Below are positions 50,501-60,458 of a DNA stretch of 64,000 nt, piece after piece. The DNA is from Alentia gelatinosa (lineage: Eukaryota; Annelida; Polychaeta; Phyllodocida; Polynoidae). The stretch spans positions 29,043,360 through 29,107,359 of the forward strand of contig OX465583.1 in NCBI GenBank assembly GCA_950022655.1, read 5' to 3'. Below the pieces are notes generated by a model. The model ran no database searches, was not told the origin of the DNA, and saw only the letters and a list, made by a program, of their open reading frames with translations. The translations under genes were made by a program, and so were the position numbers. Within the stretch, counting starts at the first letter, position 1, and every line of letters begins with the position of its first letter.

Positions 50501-52312
50501 GTATTTGGTATATAATTCCGTAATTTTGAATAAGAACAAGGGACAAGTGCTCTATCCATTTCAATGGAAAAGAATGGTATTCATAGGTGACACCCCGGAT
50601 GACAGAGTCAGGGTATCATCTATCAATACATGATTGTATTTATAAATGCACATGTACGTGCTTATATATTTTTTTAAACATTTTCTTCCATTGAAAACGT
50701 ACCGTATATTGCTCTTATTCTAAGTCAGATGAGACGTAGCTCAATTAACGAATCCTATAACATGCACAGACCCTGCCCGAGAACGAGGCCTACGGCCTAT
50801 TTCTGACCTCTGGGAGAAACCTTGGAGAGTTACCAAGTAGGACAATCAGATTGGACCAAGGTTTACCAGTCAAATTCGTTAGCTAATGATACAAAAAAAG
50901 TCTTGTCTCTTCATATATTCAGTATGTTTTGATGGACTTAGTCACAGATTCTCAGCTGGAATATGTATTTGTGATTTATATGATTTATTTAACAACTGAA
51001 AACTGCTTTCGCAATTGTGGAGATTAATAAAAGTTCTGAGTAGAAATAAACCTCATGCGAGCTCCAAGAAGCTTTCACTTTTTTTCAATACATGTTTAGT
51101 CCCTATAAATGCGTTATTGCTAACATGACACACCTCCTGTAAGCTGCTGTTATGTATGAGCAACTCTAACAACTACCGGTACTCACATATGACCTCTATA
51201 TGGTATTTCTACTGTTCCTAGAATCTATATCCTCTTTAAATCTATAACTCATTTTGATCGATGTCATTGTTCTCCAACTCGTTTCAACGCTACATGATAT
51301 TCACTTAGCTGTCACCTCGTTCATATCACTTCACATCAAACTCATGGAGAACTTTTACTTTCAGTTTCACCCAACTTGTTGGTTTCTTCTTTAGTATTTA
51401 TGACGGTATGTGTCCTATTAGTGACTCGGTCGAATGATTGAGGGGAAGCCTGATAACTCTGAGGATATAAATGATATCATAAACTATGTCCTTCAATTTT
51501 TCTAGATCTTTTTGTTCAAATTGATTTGCCCAACAAATGAAAAGGATGAACAAAACTCAAAAGGTCGTGAAATATCACTGGTGTTAAAATAATATACTGG
51601 TAATGCCACACCTTCTTTCGGTTCTAATAAATGTAATTGTCCGTTGGGCGGGTGGAAGATAGATCAGAACCTATACAATGTCATAACTTGCATATTTAAA
51701 CTCGTCAGTCTTTTTTTTTTTTTTTAATTTCAATCACGCTCACGGGAATGGTGTGACTTAAAAATAGAAGTTTTGATACTATATTATCAAAGTTTGATTT
51801 GCTACTGCCAGTACTGGATGTTGAGTGTCGTGCCAATGATATTGATAAACAAGTCTGACTATATCTGAATCTAATTATCACAAGGTATTTAGAAACCAAT
51901 ATAACACATTTGTCTACTGCCAGTAGCCTATTTCATATAATGTCAAGTGTAAACAGATGGAGTCACATAAGCCACACTCTAACCACAGGCCAGCCTTAAT
52001 TTATTCGGATACCAAGCAAGGTGAAGGTCACGCCCATTTCTACGCACTAAAATTCCCCCGTCGCACTGCAGCAACAAACTGCACAGCAAACTGACTGAAA
52101 CTTAAACACCACTGCCTTCAATGCATACATACAATTATTTACCCAGGTGTATACTTCTGAAATTGTGAAGTGTGAGCAAGGAAAGGCTTGCAGTATGTGA
52201 AGGGGGTGGGGCTCAGTCTGGAATCAGCTGGTGGTGAGAGCGTGGCACGTTCGTCCATGTTTACAAACATTGCGCCAAGCAAAATGTCCGATTATAGGAG
52301 AGTACTACTTAC
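44585..52312 (-). other. FBXO33 intron 1 (7.7 kb)
   Basis: GTAAGT donor and TTACAG acceptor. No gene is seen inside on either strand. It holds a G15 run (44954-44968), a GGTGTT-rich repeat (45240-45560), two related segments (47065-47160 and 48330-48430, sharing GGAGTGNAAANTGATGCAC), a repeated block at 46943 and 47312 (ATTCCAAAGAAAAAA), a C16 run (48013-48028) and a copy of the 8.3-kb repeat (51265-51400). Confidence 0.7.
45240..45560. repeat. GGTGTTGGTGGGT-rich imperfect tandem repeat
   Basis: The plus strand is almost free of C for 300 bases and is built of GGTGTT, GGTGGGTG and similar units. Frames on both strands stay open only because of the low complexity. Confidence 0.85.
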
Positions 52313-52698
52313 AGGTCGACGGTGTTGGTCGACTCATGCTCGGGCCACGCTATTTGACAACTCTCTGGTCTGAGTGTCAGTTTCTCTAGCTTCACATTTC
52401 CGCTGAGAATTTCTAGTATTCGCAGGCATTCCAGTACATTCCCCTCAGATTTGCCGTTGAATTCGATAACAGTTTCACGAACGAAGCGACCGCACATATC
52501 CGCAAGATGTTTGGTTCTCCTTCGAGCACCCTGTTTCACTCTGAAGGAGATGCTTCTCCACATAATGGGGTGGAATAGGCAACTTCGCCATCTTCTGCAA
52601 GCCGACGTGCAATTGAGTCTGTCTGTCAGCGACAGGTACGAAAGTATTTCGATGATTATTAAGCTCGGTAGCGTAGCCCACGAACTGTGTGCTGCCAT
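52313..52698 (-). CDS. FBXO33: F-box only protein 33, exon 1 with F-box
   Basis: It encodes residues 1-128 plus two bases of Leu129. The F-box lies at residues 8-50 (ATLPSLIIIEILSYL, then DRLNCTSACRRWRSCLF and MWRSI). It binds SKP1 so that the protein can act as the substrate receptor of an SCF-type ubiquitin ligase. Human FBXO33 is reported to target the Y-box protein YBX1; whether that holds here is unknown. The ATG at 52698 is in fair context (GTTATGG) and is just ahead of the F-box. Total protein is 455 aa against about 555 in humans, where the extra length is an N-terminal Arg/Gly-rich extension. The donor CGACCT|GTAAGT joins in frame to exon 2. Confidence 0.9.
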
Positions 52699-52870
52699 AA
52701 CTTCATCTCTTCTGGCAAGTTTCTATTTTGGTCATGAGATCCCGCGAGCTTTTACGAGAATGTTGTTTACGCCTTTAGTTTAACGTTTTGTCGCCAGATG
52801 GAACTATAGATCTACGCTTCCCGCCACGAATAGCGCTCTTGGGGTCCGATGTCTTCTACTTCTCTAATCT
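52699..52870 (-). promoter_or_regulatory. Probable FBXO33 5' flank
   Basis: The sequence just upstream of the start codon is richer in CpG than its surroundings, has no TATA box, and carries TTCCCGCC at 52818-52825, an E2F-like site. The role is inferred from position; the transcription start is not visible. Confidence 0.25.
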
Positions 52871-53128
52871 AACACAAACCAGCGTTCAACTGAAAGACCA
52901 AAATGCATCCAATGAACAATCATAAAATGGGTACGGTAATATATGTTCCATCAGACTATAATCGTTTCAAGTCCATCAAAACACTGGATCCATGGATATC
53001 ATGTAGCATTGCTCTAACTTCGGTCTGCTTTAACTTTTTTTTTGTTTCTTTATTGTATCTTTCGTTGGGGTACAAGTTTTTCAGATACAACATCGTACAT
53101 TCTGTGTATGAAAAGTAACAAGATCATT

Positions 53129-53640
53129 TTATGTACTGGGATGAGATGTATACCGACACTTTTTATACAGACTTGTTCGGCTTTGTGGTTCCAGGAAGTT
53201 TACCACTTTCTGTTTGAACTCATCAACGTCAGAGATTTGCTGTACTGTGTTTGGAAGTGCGTTCCATAATCTGGATCCTCTAAGATATGGATTTCGTAAT
53301 ATATAATTACTCTTCGTATGGTAAATTTCAAATAAAGTCTTATCAGCTAGTCTCGTATTTCTACGTAGTACTTCGGTCCACAAAGGGTTCAGCTTGTTTT
53401 TGAACATTATAACCATTAACTGTTTTCTCCTCCTTTTCCAAAGCGGTTCAATCTCAAGTAGTCTATGTAGCTCTTTCACTGAGTGTGTCCGAATAGGGGC
53501 AGATAAGGCTATCCGCATACCTCGATTGTGCAATTTTTCAACGTTTTCCAGTTCAGTTTTTTTAAACTTTCATAAAGGAAGCCACAGTATTCACTAACGG
53601 CATTATGTTGGTTACACAGACTAGTTTGGCAACATCCCGG
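53129..53640 (-). mobile_element. LINE polymerase C-terminal domain remnant
   Basis: The minus strand encodes the stretch after the polymerase core of a CR1/Jockey-type LINE. First is EYCGFLYESL (about 53590, in a shifted frame), then ENVEKLHNRGMRIALSAP, LEIEPLWKRRRKQLMVIMFK, and GSRLWNALPNTVQQISDVDE followed by FKQKVVNFL near 53175. The last 134 codons are uninterrupted, so this copy is younger than the other tails in the window. There is no RT core. Confidence 0.8.
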
Positions 53641-54382
53641 GTAAGTTGACACCTCAGTTTCCCAAATTTGAACTTCCAACGATTATGTTCATCAGTCCCC
53701 TGAGTTTTCTTATTTTGAGAGGTTCATCTGGGTGGATTGATAGTTTGCCAAGAGTCCAATTTAGCGAGCCCTGGAGGCATATGTAAGGAACTTATTTCTA
53801 GCATGCTCAGTGGCACAACAGATCACGATGGGGACGGTCGGGCACTGGGAGGCCTGTTCATGTTAATAATTCGGCTAATATTTAATTGTGATCGGAGGTC
53901 AGCGTCATACTCAGTGCTTGCAGGATCATGTTTCAGTCTCTTGAGGCGAAAAAATATCGGCTATTGGCTGAGAGCCCCCTAGAGGTTTTATCTGTGTCAG
54001 AAGTCGTGTTCAAGTCTACCTACTCTTGGTCTCTCATGGGGTTTTCAGACAAGTGGGATACTTTTTCTTTTAACTGACCAATTTCTCTTTTCTGGAAAAC
54101 GTGGAAAACATATGTAGATTAAATATTTTGTTTACTTTATGGGCTATTTTAAAGTTATCCTCCTGCACTTTGAGTATACTCATTACGCAATCCTTCTTGG
54201 CATCCAGAGTTGCCCCCTACAATTAAAAAAAGGGAATATAGCCCCCTGATACCCCTGGATATATAAACAAAGTTGACCCCCCCCCCCCCCCCCCCCATTG
54301 GAAAAACTGAAAAATGTTTGGCCTCCCATGGAAACTGTGGCTGAATTGGGTTATTTGGCACTTGATATGGCAATTTATTACC
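53641..54382. other. Intergenic stretch, no gene seen
   Basis: No recognised coding region. It contains a C20 run at 54277-54296, the longest homopolymer in the window. Confidence 0.4.
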
Positions 54383-54660
54383 TACCGAATACTGAGTCTC
54401 CATATTAAGCCTATGAAGCTTACAGATCGCTACTGAGTAGAATACGGACCTCTGGAATCTCCTAGGAGAATACAGCTTTTTCGGCCACCTGACGGGCATT
54501 ATGGGAATTAATTTATATAAACAATGTACGGCGCTTGCATCAAATTTACATGATTTTTCCCTTATAATTACTAAAAGTGAGTAATAAATACAACATTACC
54601 ATAATCTCGATCTGTGTGGCCGTATTCTCCTCGTAGTTGACACTACGTAATACTCCTCGC
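54383..54660. repeat. Dispersed repeat, copy B (inverted to 8710-9035)
   Basis: It carries GAATCTCCTAGGAGAATAC, TTTTTCGGCCACCTGACGGGC and ACAACATTACCATAATCTCGATCTG-type blocks in the reverse order and orientation of copy A. It lacks the complete fold-back arm. Confidence 0.65.
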
Positions 54661-55249
54661 TATTGCTTGGGGTGTTACTTCGCGTAACACAATGAAGAAT
54701 ATCATTTATCATGAAAATGGAAACATGAATTTCAATAGAAACATTGAAAACTGGTATCTCACGAATTTAATACAATAAAGGGGGTGGAAAAAGTCCATCC
54801 TCTATACAGATTACTGGTGTCCATCCTCTATACAGATTACTGCCCTTGATTTAAAACAATGTTGACAAACCATTGATATACCCCCTCTCCCCACCCCAAG
54901 AAAAATACGAAATTAAGTAAACCCCCTCACCCCAACAGGAATATTTCTTTCGTTCAAAAATACTGAAAAGATAGACACCCCCCCCCCCCCCCCAAGAAAA
55001 AAACAACAACGACATTGCCCTCTAACCATTAAAAGCGCCCCCTCTCAATACGCTCCCGCAACCTAATAAAGAAAGGAATCACTTGGCAAGTGCAGAGAGA
55101 AATAGAATATTTGAAATATTAAATCCCAACAAAGAAAAGCATTGACTAGTTACCTACTACATATCTGCTGGATCCGCTTAGAGTTTCTCACACACATCTA
55201 GAGCACATTCATTTATACTCTGGCCACCAGAGCACACTGATGTAAGCTA
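54661..55249. other. Intergenic stretch, no gene seen
   Basis: It contains a short direct repeat (TCCATCCTCTATACAGATTACTG twice, near 54796 and 54820, 23 bases in each copy) and a C16 run at 54978-54993. No coding sequence is seen. Confidence 0.4.
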
Positions 55250-55690
55250 TGGTGGAATCCGAACTGAACAACTTTGACTTGCACTCGCCTAGCTGATCTT
55301 CTCACTGCCAGAATAAGAATCTCTGCTGAAAGAGTGAATCATTCTTTCAGCAAATCTTTTGTTGCGGTAGTCTGTCACAAGAGTCTATTTTCATGGTTAG
55401 AGATTGTAGTACTCTCAAAGCCCCTTATCCATAATACAATTTTCTTTTTTGTGTATTTTGATAAAGAGACCATGAAGTTAGACTTTGTTATTAATCACTT
55501 AATTTAGTAATGATTTGTAGTAAGTATTCATAATTTATATTTCACAATGTCAAATAGTGTACTTTGTTTCGAGATATTTAGCTCGAACTCTCTGGACAGA
55601 AGGCGATCAGACCAGTCCCTAAGTCAGAGACAGGGGTTGGTTGCCAATCTAATCCATTTAAGTAATGCTACCACCTTGTGTGCCAGACAA
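55250..55690. repeat. Dispersed repeat, inverted to 18000-18440
   Basis: Shared blocks with 18.0-18.4 kb include AGATTGTAGTACTCTCAAAG, TTTGATAAAGAGACCATGAAG and CAGGGGTTGGTTGCCAATCT, all in reverse order. No target duplication or coding sequence is seen. Confidence 0.7.
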
Positions 55691-55699
55691 TGAACTATT

Positions 55700-56030
55700 T
55701 TAATCTCTTGTGGATTTCCTGAACAGAAAGGGAAAAACATTATACATATCAGGGGGGCAGGTTCGATAGTCACTTGAATTGGGTGATATTAAGCTCTCAT
55801 TAAGGATATATATTCTTGGTCCTGTTAGGAAGCACCCTGTGTTACTTTCACTACATACATCACTGTACCTCGGCCAATGATTAAAATGGAAGCTCTCATA
55901 ATATAACGGATAGTTTATTTCTTGTGTGACATGATCGTAGAAATATTCGTCGTGAACCACTGAAGTGAATTCTTGTTCATGTGTCAACCATCGAAAACCA
56001 TCGTATAAACCATCGTATAAACCATCGTCT
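55700..56030 (-). CDS. Unrecognised possible exon, about 109 codons
   Basis: On the minus strand a strong splice acceptor (TTTTGTATTTTTCCAG at 56046-56031) opens onto a frame of about 109 codons ending at 55700. The frame starts with a triplicated ACGATGGTTTAT unit giving DDGLYDGLYDGF. The peptide is rich in Tyr, Phe, His and Asn, has four Cys and three N-x-S/T sequons (NES, NSS and a less certain NTG), and no membrane segment. I do not recognise it. It directly follows the repeat at 55250-55690, so it may be part of an element rather than a host gene. No partner exon is certain. Confidence 0.25.
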
Positions 56031-56062
56031 GGAAAAATACAAAACATGTGGTACCTTGACAA

Positions 56063-56640
56063 TAACCAGTTAACTACACTATCTTGTTGAAACTCTCATC
56101 GTAATACAACAAGTCTGCTTTAAATATACTCTACTCTTGGATTTGTCACTGATAAAACTCATATGGTAGAATATGGTAGAACTACACAGCATTCTTTACT
56201 CAGTAGGGTGAAATAATATTCAGACACAGACTTTACTTGTTTGTACACCCTTTTACATACTTGAACATGGCTTTAGGCCTTAAATAATATAGAATAGCCT
56301 CATTTGGGCTCTTAATCTACTCCATATAGTATAATATTCACTCATGTCTTGATTCAATATACTTTTAGGCTCACATCATGGAGCAAGCAGATTTCAAGTA
56401 GTCACATGTTCAAACCAAAGTCATCTAATATGGGCCATAAACACATAATCATCAAAAATATCTTCATTACACAATTCTGGGATACATAATTTTTGTAATA
56501 CATACCTCTGTAGCACCTCAAAGGCCTTGGTAGTTACAAAAGAAGAGAAATTTGATTTCTCACAGCTTTCCACAGCTTTGATTTGGATCCCTAACATGAT
56601 GGGATGTGATTCCACTTTTTTGTTACAATCACCAAACATA
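56063..56640. other. Unassigned AT-rich stretch
   Basis: A minus-strand frame at 56421-56657 ends near a donor-like GGTATG but has no recognised domain. It may be flank or LTR-adjacent DNA of the Gmr1-like element. Confidence 0.3.
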
Positions 56641-56649
56641 GACAAAACA

Positions 56650-57006
56650 TAGATCATAGATCATGACTTACAAAAATATGAATATTCAGATAGAAGTACA
56701 CAAAAAATATGCAATCTAAATATATCAAAAATAACTCTCAAACTAGAGAGATCAGACTGTCAACATGGCTCCTCAGAGCTAACAGGTCAAAGCAGGGGAA
56801 CCAAAAACAAGTCTCATCTGAGCAAATTACATGGAATTACATCAAACCAGCACAGGATTACACTCAAAAGGCAATGAGGGATGTATCCTGGTGCTTTTTG
56901 TGAGTTGAAAAATAACCTTTTTCACTTTAATGAGAAAGATTTGCTCAAATCCGCTATTATTGCTCGGCTGCGCGATCTGTGTTTTTGATTGTTCAGTACA
57001 ATCACA
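56650..57006 (-). repeat. Probable 3' LTR of the Gmr1-like element
   Basis: On the minus strand a polypurine tract AAGGGGGAGG (57016-57007) is followed by TGTGATTGTACTGAACAATC, a good LTR start. The distal edge is a guess because no second LTR copy is in the window. Confidence 0.5.
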
Positions 57007-57029
57007 CCTCCCCCTTAAACAAAAAAAGA

Positions 57030-58330
57030 TTTAACAAATTCCAGTTCAACAATAGCCTGTTTTTGTTTTTCATCTTCTGCAAGAATGTTAGGGGGTTGTT
57101 ATCTGTATACAAACGTACAGGATATGGAGGGAAGACACATAATCACTGAAGTGTTGTGAGGCCAAACGCTAATGCCAAAGTTTCCTTTCCAACAGTTGAA
57201 TAGATCGCAAAATAGATTTGACTTTATCAAAAGTATCATCACACTCTTTGGACCAGATGAGGTTTTTCTTTCTCTTTAACAGGTTTGTAAATGGAGCAGT
57301 GATGTCAGAAAAATTCTTACAGAACTTCAAAACAAAGTCTGGAGCCATCAGAACAGGTCAAGAACACAAAATAGATTTGACTTTATCAAAAGTATCATCA
57401 CACTCTTTGGACCAGATGAGGTTTTTCTTTCTCCTTAACAGGTTTGTAAGTGGAGTAGTGATGTTAGAGAAATTCTTACTGAACTTCCTGTGCATAGTAT
57501 CCAGCCATGCCAAGAATCCTCACCAAACTTCTCTTGTTTGCTGGAACTGGATGTTCAATAATACTCTTGATTTTGGCTTTGACTGGTGCTACCTGACCTA
57601 CACAAACAACATGTCCAAGATAGACCACCTTTGCCTGTCCAAGCTCACTTTTTGTCAGGTTTACAGTTAGGTTTGCTTGTCTAACACAGATTGCAGCCTA
57701 TACAAGTGCTCTTCCCCAGTGTCACTGTAAATCACAAAATGATCAACATACATTTCCACACCTGACATGCCTTTCAAACACTTGTTCTTCATTCTTTGAA
57801 AAGTTGCTGGAGCATTCTTCATACCAAATTGCATCATTTTGTATTGATATAAGCCATCAGGAGTAACAAAAGCAGACACTCGCTTTGGTCTGTCACTCAA
57901 AGGAACAGCCCAGTAACTTTTGAGTAAGTCACACTTGGTAATATACATGGCTTTGCCAATTTTGTCAATGCAGTCATCTATTCTTGGAATAGGATGTGAG
58001 TCTGTTTTGCTGAGATCATTTACTTTGTGAAAATCAGTGGAAAATCCAACAGAACCATCTGGCTTGGGTACAAGTATACAAGAAGATGACCAGTCACTGT
58101 TGCTTGGTTCAATGATGTTATTCTTTAACATGTAGGATACCTCTCTGTTCATTTCCTCAGCTTTGTGTGGGTTAATTCTGTAAGGATGTGGATTGATAGG
58201 GAGAGCTTCTCCCATATCTATATATCATGGATGGCAATATTAGTTTGACTAGGAACATCAGGAAAGACGTTTATGTGCTGAATTCCCCCTTCTGTAATCG
58301 AGGCAGGTGCCCTAACTTTGCATCAAGATT
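57030..58330 (-). pseudogene. Reverse transcriptase/RNase H of the Gmr1-like element
   Basis: The largest open part (58215-57667) has EEMNREVSYMLKNNIIEPSN, then WSSSCILVPKPDGS, PIPRIDDCIDKIG, TKCDLLKSYWAVPLS (first Asp), FGMKNAPATFQRM and EMYVDHFVIYSD. The catalytic YxDD box reads YVDH, because the second Asp codon became CAT. After a stop the thumb follows in the same strand (KVVYLGHVV near 57620). The region before RNase H is tandemly duplicated, and only the last part of RNase H remains (VGKETLALAFGL, LYTDNNPLTFLQKMKNKN). It cannot act as a polymerase. Confidence 0.88.
57212..57487. repeat. 159-bp tandem duplication inside the Gmr1-like pol
   Basis: The block beginning ATAGATTTGACTTTATCAAA at 57212 recurs at 57371. 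Similarity (about 93-95 per cent by eye) continues for about 115 bp, through the TTTTTCTTTCT and AGGTTTGTAA segments. It doubles the end of the RT thumb. The copies differ at several bases, so it is not a fresh assembly artefact. Confidence 0.85.
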
Positions 58331-58344
58331 TGCTAGGACAATTG

Positions 58345-59533
58345 ACCTACCGCCGGAGTTTGAGTGACGGGTGCGGCGGGCCTATCAGCACCCAGATCTG
58401 TGTCAACAGGTCGCCTGCACGTGGTGTGTATTTCAGTGTACCCCCAGAGTGACCCCAAACTTTGTGTCTGGGGAGCTACTCACACATAGAGAGTGGTAAG
58501 CAGTGGGGGTATACAATGTTACTATCTGTGGCATAACTGCATTGGGTAACCCACAAATGGTTCCAGAATACCTTTTACCACCATTACAGGTCTGCCAGGC
58601 ATACCTATTAACCATTTCCCGAGTTTGAATATGAAACAAACCTCACACAGACAGATATACACAGATATGCACATGGACATATAGACAAGCTCTGCTGTAA
58701 GTCTTACATATAGAGACACACAATATAGACACACCTATACAAAATCTTACACACAGACAAGTACACAGATGTATAGACAGAACACACCATAAGACAGACA
58801 CAGAGGTACTCATACACACAGTCATACACACAGAGATACATTCACAGACCTATAGATGGAAACACTCCTACTACTACAGTCATACACAGAGAGTCTTGTA
58901 CTGTGATATATAGAGGGAGACAATCCCTCCCACAGTAATACAGAAAGACATATAGACAGACACACCTACACTGAGTCATACACACATACATATAGACAGA
59001 CACTCCTACACTAAGTCATACACACAGACAAATAGATACACACTGACACTGCTACACTAAGTCATACATACAGAAATATAGACAGACAATCCCACACTTA
59101 AGTAATACATACAGACATATGGAGATACTCCTACACTCAGTTAGACACATAGACAGAGATACACACATGCATGTCACAATCATACACACATATATATAGA
59201 TAGACAACCCTACATACAGACATATGGACATAACTGGCTTCACTGAGCATCCAGATCAAGGTTGTCCTTGAAATCATTGCTAAATCTATTGAATATAAAT
59301 ATTTCTCGTTTGAGAAACATGTTGACTAAAGTCTGTTTCTCAGTGTAGTGATGTCAATGAGATGTCAGTTAGAAAAATAGCCTGGAAATGCAGTCATATT
59401 GACATGGCTTTGACTGGTTTTACACAGTGTAGAGTGTTGAGCTACTACAGCTGTGCGGCGTGCTTGGGGGACCCGCGTGGTGACAGGGTCATAAAACAGT
59501 GGGGGCGTGGTTAGGGGCCTCTGGGCGGTAGGT
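58345..59533. mobile_element. 1189-bp inverted-repeat element inside the Gmr1-like element
   Basis: Ends are ACCTACCGCC (58345-58354) and GGCGGTAGGT (59524-59533). CAATTG lies directly outside on both sides (58339-58344 and 59534-59539) as a 6-bp target duplication. Because CAATTG is its own complement, the exact edge is ambiguous. The pol frame on the two sides of the insertion is continuous if one CAATTG is counted, which shows the insertion was clean and later than the LTR element. The interior has a minisatellite (58640-59230) and no transposase. Confidence 0.82.
58640..59230. repeat. CATACACACAGACATATAGACAGACAC minisatellite
   Basis: About ten or more diverged units of roughly 45-55 bp, with a core like CTACACTAAGTCATACACAC and AGACATATAGACAGACA. 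Cys-rich minus-strand frames across it are by-products of the ACA/GTGT composition. Confidence 0.8.
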
Positions 59534-59539
59534 CAATTG

Positions 59540-60208
59540 AGTTGTTCAGTTTTACATTGCACTCTGTACGTACAAAATCAGTTGTTTCTTCCTCATCACT
59601 CAGTGCATTCATACAGCATCCAACTGTCTTGACGCTGTCAGAATTTTCTCTGTCATAGTAAGCTTTAACATGTTGATGTAACATAACTGGGTAGATCACC
59701 TTCAGTCAGGAGTTTTGACAACACAGTTCACCTCACCAATTCTTTTGACTACCTCATAAGGACCATGGTAGTGAGCCTTGAGGGTTTGCCCAGTAATGGG
59801 TAGCAACACCAGGACCTTGTCTCTTACAGAGAATTCACACTCTTGGGATTTCATATCAAATTGGTCCTTCATCTTTCTTTGGGCTTCTTTCATATTTTCA
59901 TGTGCTGACTCAAAAACACAAACTAGCCTGGTTCTAACTTTGGAAACATAATCCAAGACAATGCTGTTTTCAGGATTATCTCCTAACCAGTGTTCCTTCA
60001 ATATCTTCAATGGACCTCGTACAGTATGAATAAACCAGCTCAAAAGGACTGAATCACAAGGATTCTTGAATGACTCTCAAGCAACAAACAACAATATACA
60101 AATACCTTCATCCCAAGTTCGCATCATGTTCTTTAGGGTGTAGTGGAATCTTTCCAATACACCTTGAGACTCTGGATGATAAGCACTGGACTTCATCTGC
60201 TTTATACT
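59540..60208 (-). pseudogene. Integrase C-terminal part of the Gmr1-like element
   Basis: From 60205 downward the frame reads IKQMKSSAYHPESQGVLERF, with the catalytic Glu of the integrase core. After small lesions (a loss of about ten residues near 60110 and a stop near 60077) it continues as HTVRGPLKILKEHWLGDNPE, SAHENMKEAQRKMKDQFD, VLVLLPITGQTLKAHYHGPY and EVVKRIGEV, the usual GPY-type integrase tail. Stops near 59700 and a shift separate the last piece (59699-59540), an acidic linker that leads to RT. The first two catalytic Asp residues are not in the window. Confidence 0.82.
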
Positions 60209-60458
60209 CGCTGCGTGATATGGCCGCGTGAGTGAGTGGACGTGTCGAAGGGGAGCTCCGCCGCGAGTTTACTACAAGTGTCCAAAGGGCTTACCCAGAG
60301 TGATTTTCATGTTTGGAACTGTGTCATGATCACATGGACTACTTACTAACTTGTCTAAATCCCATGCCGGAGTGTTTGATGCATATTACCGGTGGTTTGT
60401 TCTGAATCCTGGCTGCACTACGCAAACCTACCCTATTATCGACCGCACAACATGAGGC
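60209..60458 (+). promoter_or_regulatory. LINE 5' UTR
   Basis: CpG-rich 250 bp between the integrase breakpoint and the first ORF1 codon, including GGACGTGTCGAAGGGGAGCT. LINE promoters normally lie inside this leader. Its presence suggests that the copy is close to full length at the 5' end. Confidence 0.4.

Larger units (their letters stand above)
57006..60208 (-). mobile_element. Gmr1-like LTR element, integrase before RT
   Basis: Reading down the minus strand: end of integrase core and its C-terminal domain (60208-59540), an insertion (59533-58345), reverse transcriptase (58330-57480), RNase H remnant (57200-57030), polypurine tract and LTR. In ordinary Ty3/Gypsy elements integrase comes last. 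Here it is first, while the RT sequence is clearly of Gypsy type. That combination defines Gmr1-like elements, known from deuterostomes. The element is dead (stops, a tandem duplication, an altered catalytic box). Its 5' half is missing or lies beyond the LINE that starts at about 60209. Confidence 0.75.

Noticed and set aside
58433..59243. Cys-rich short frames on the minus strand, toxin-like at first sight
   Set aside because: They come from ACA/GTGT minisatellite sequence inside a transposon; there is no signal peptide plus conserved cysteine frame.
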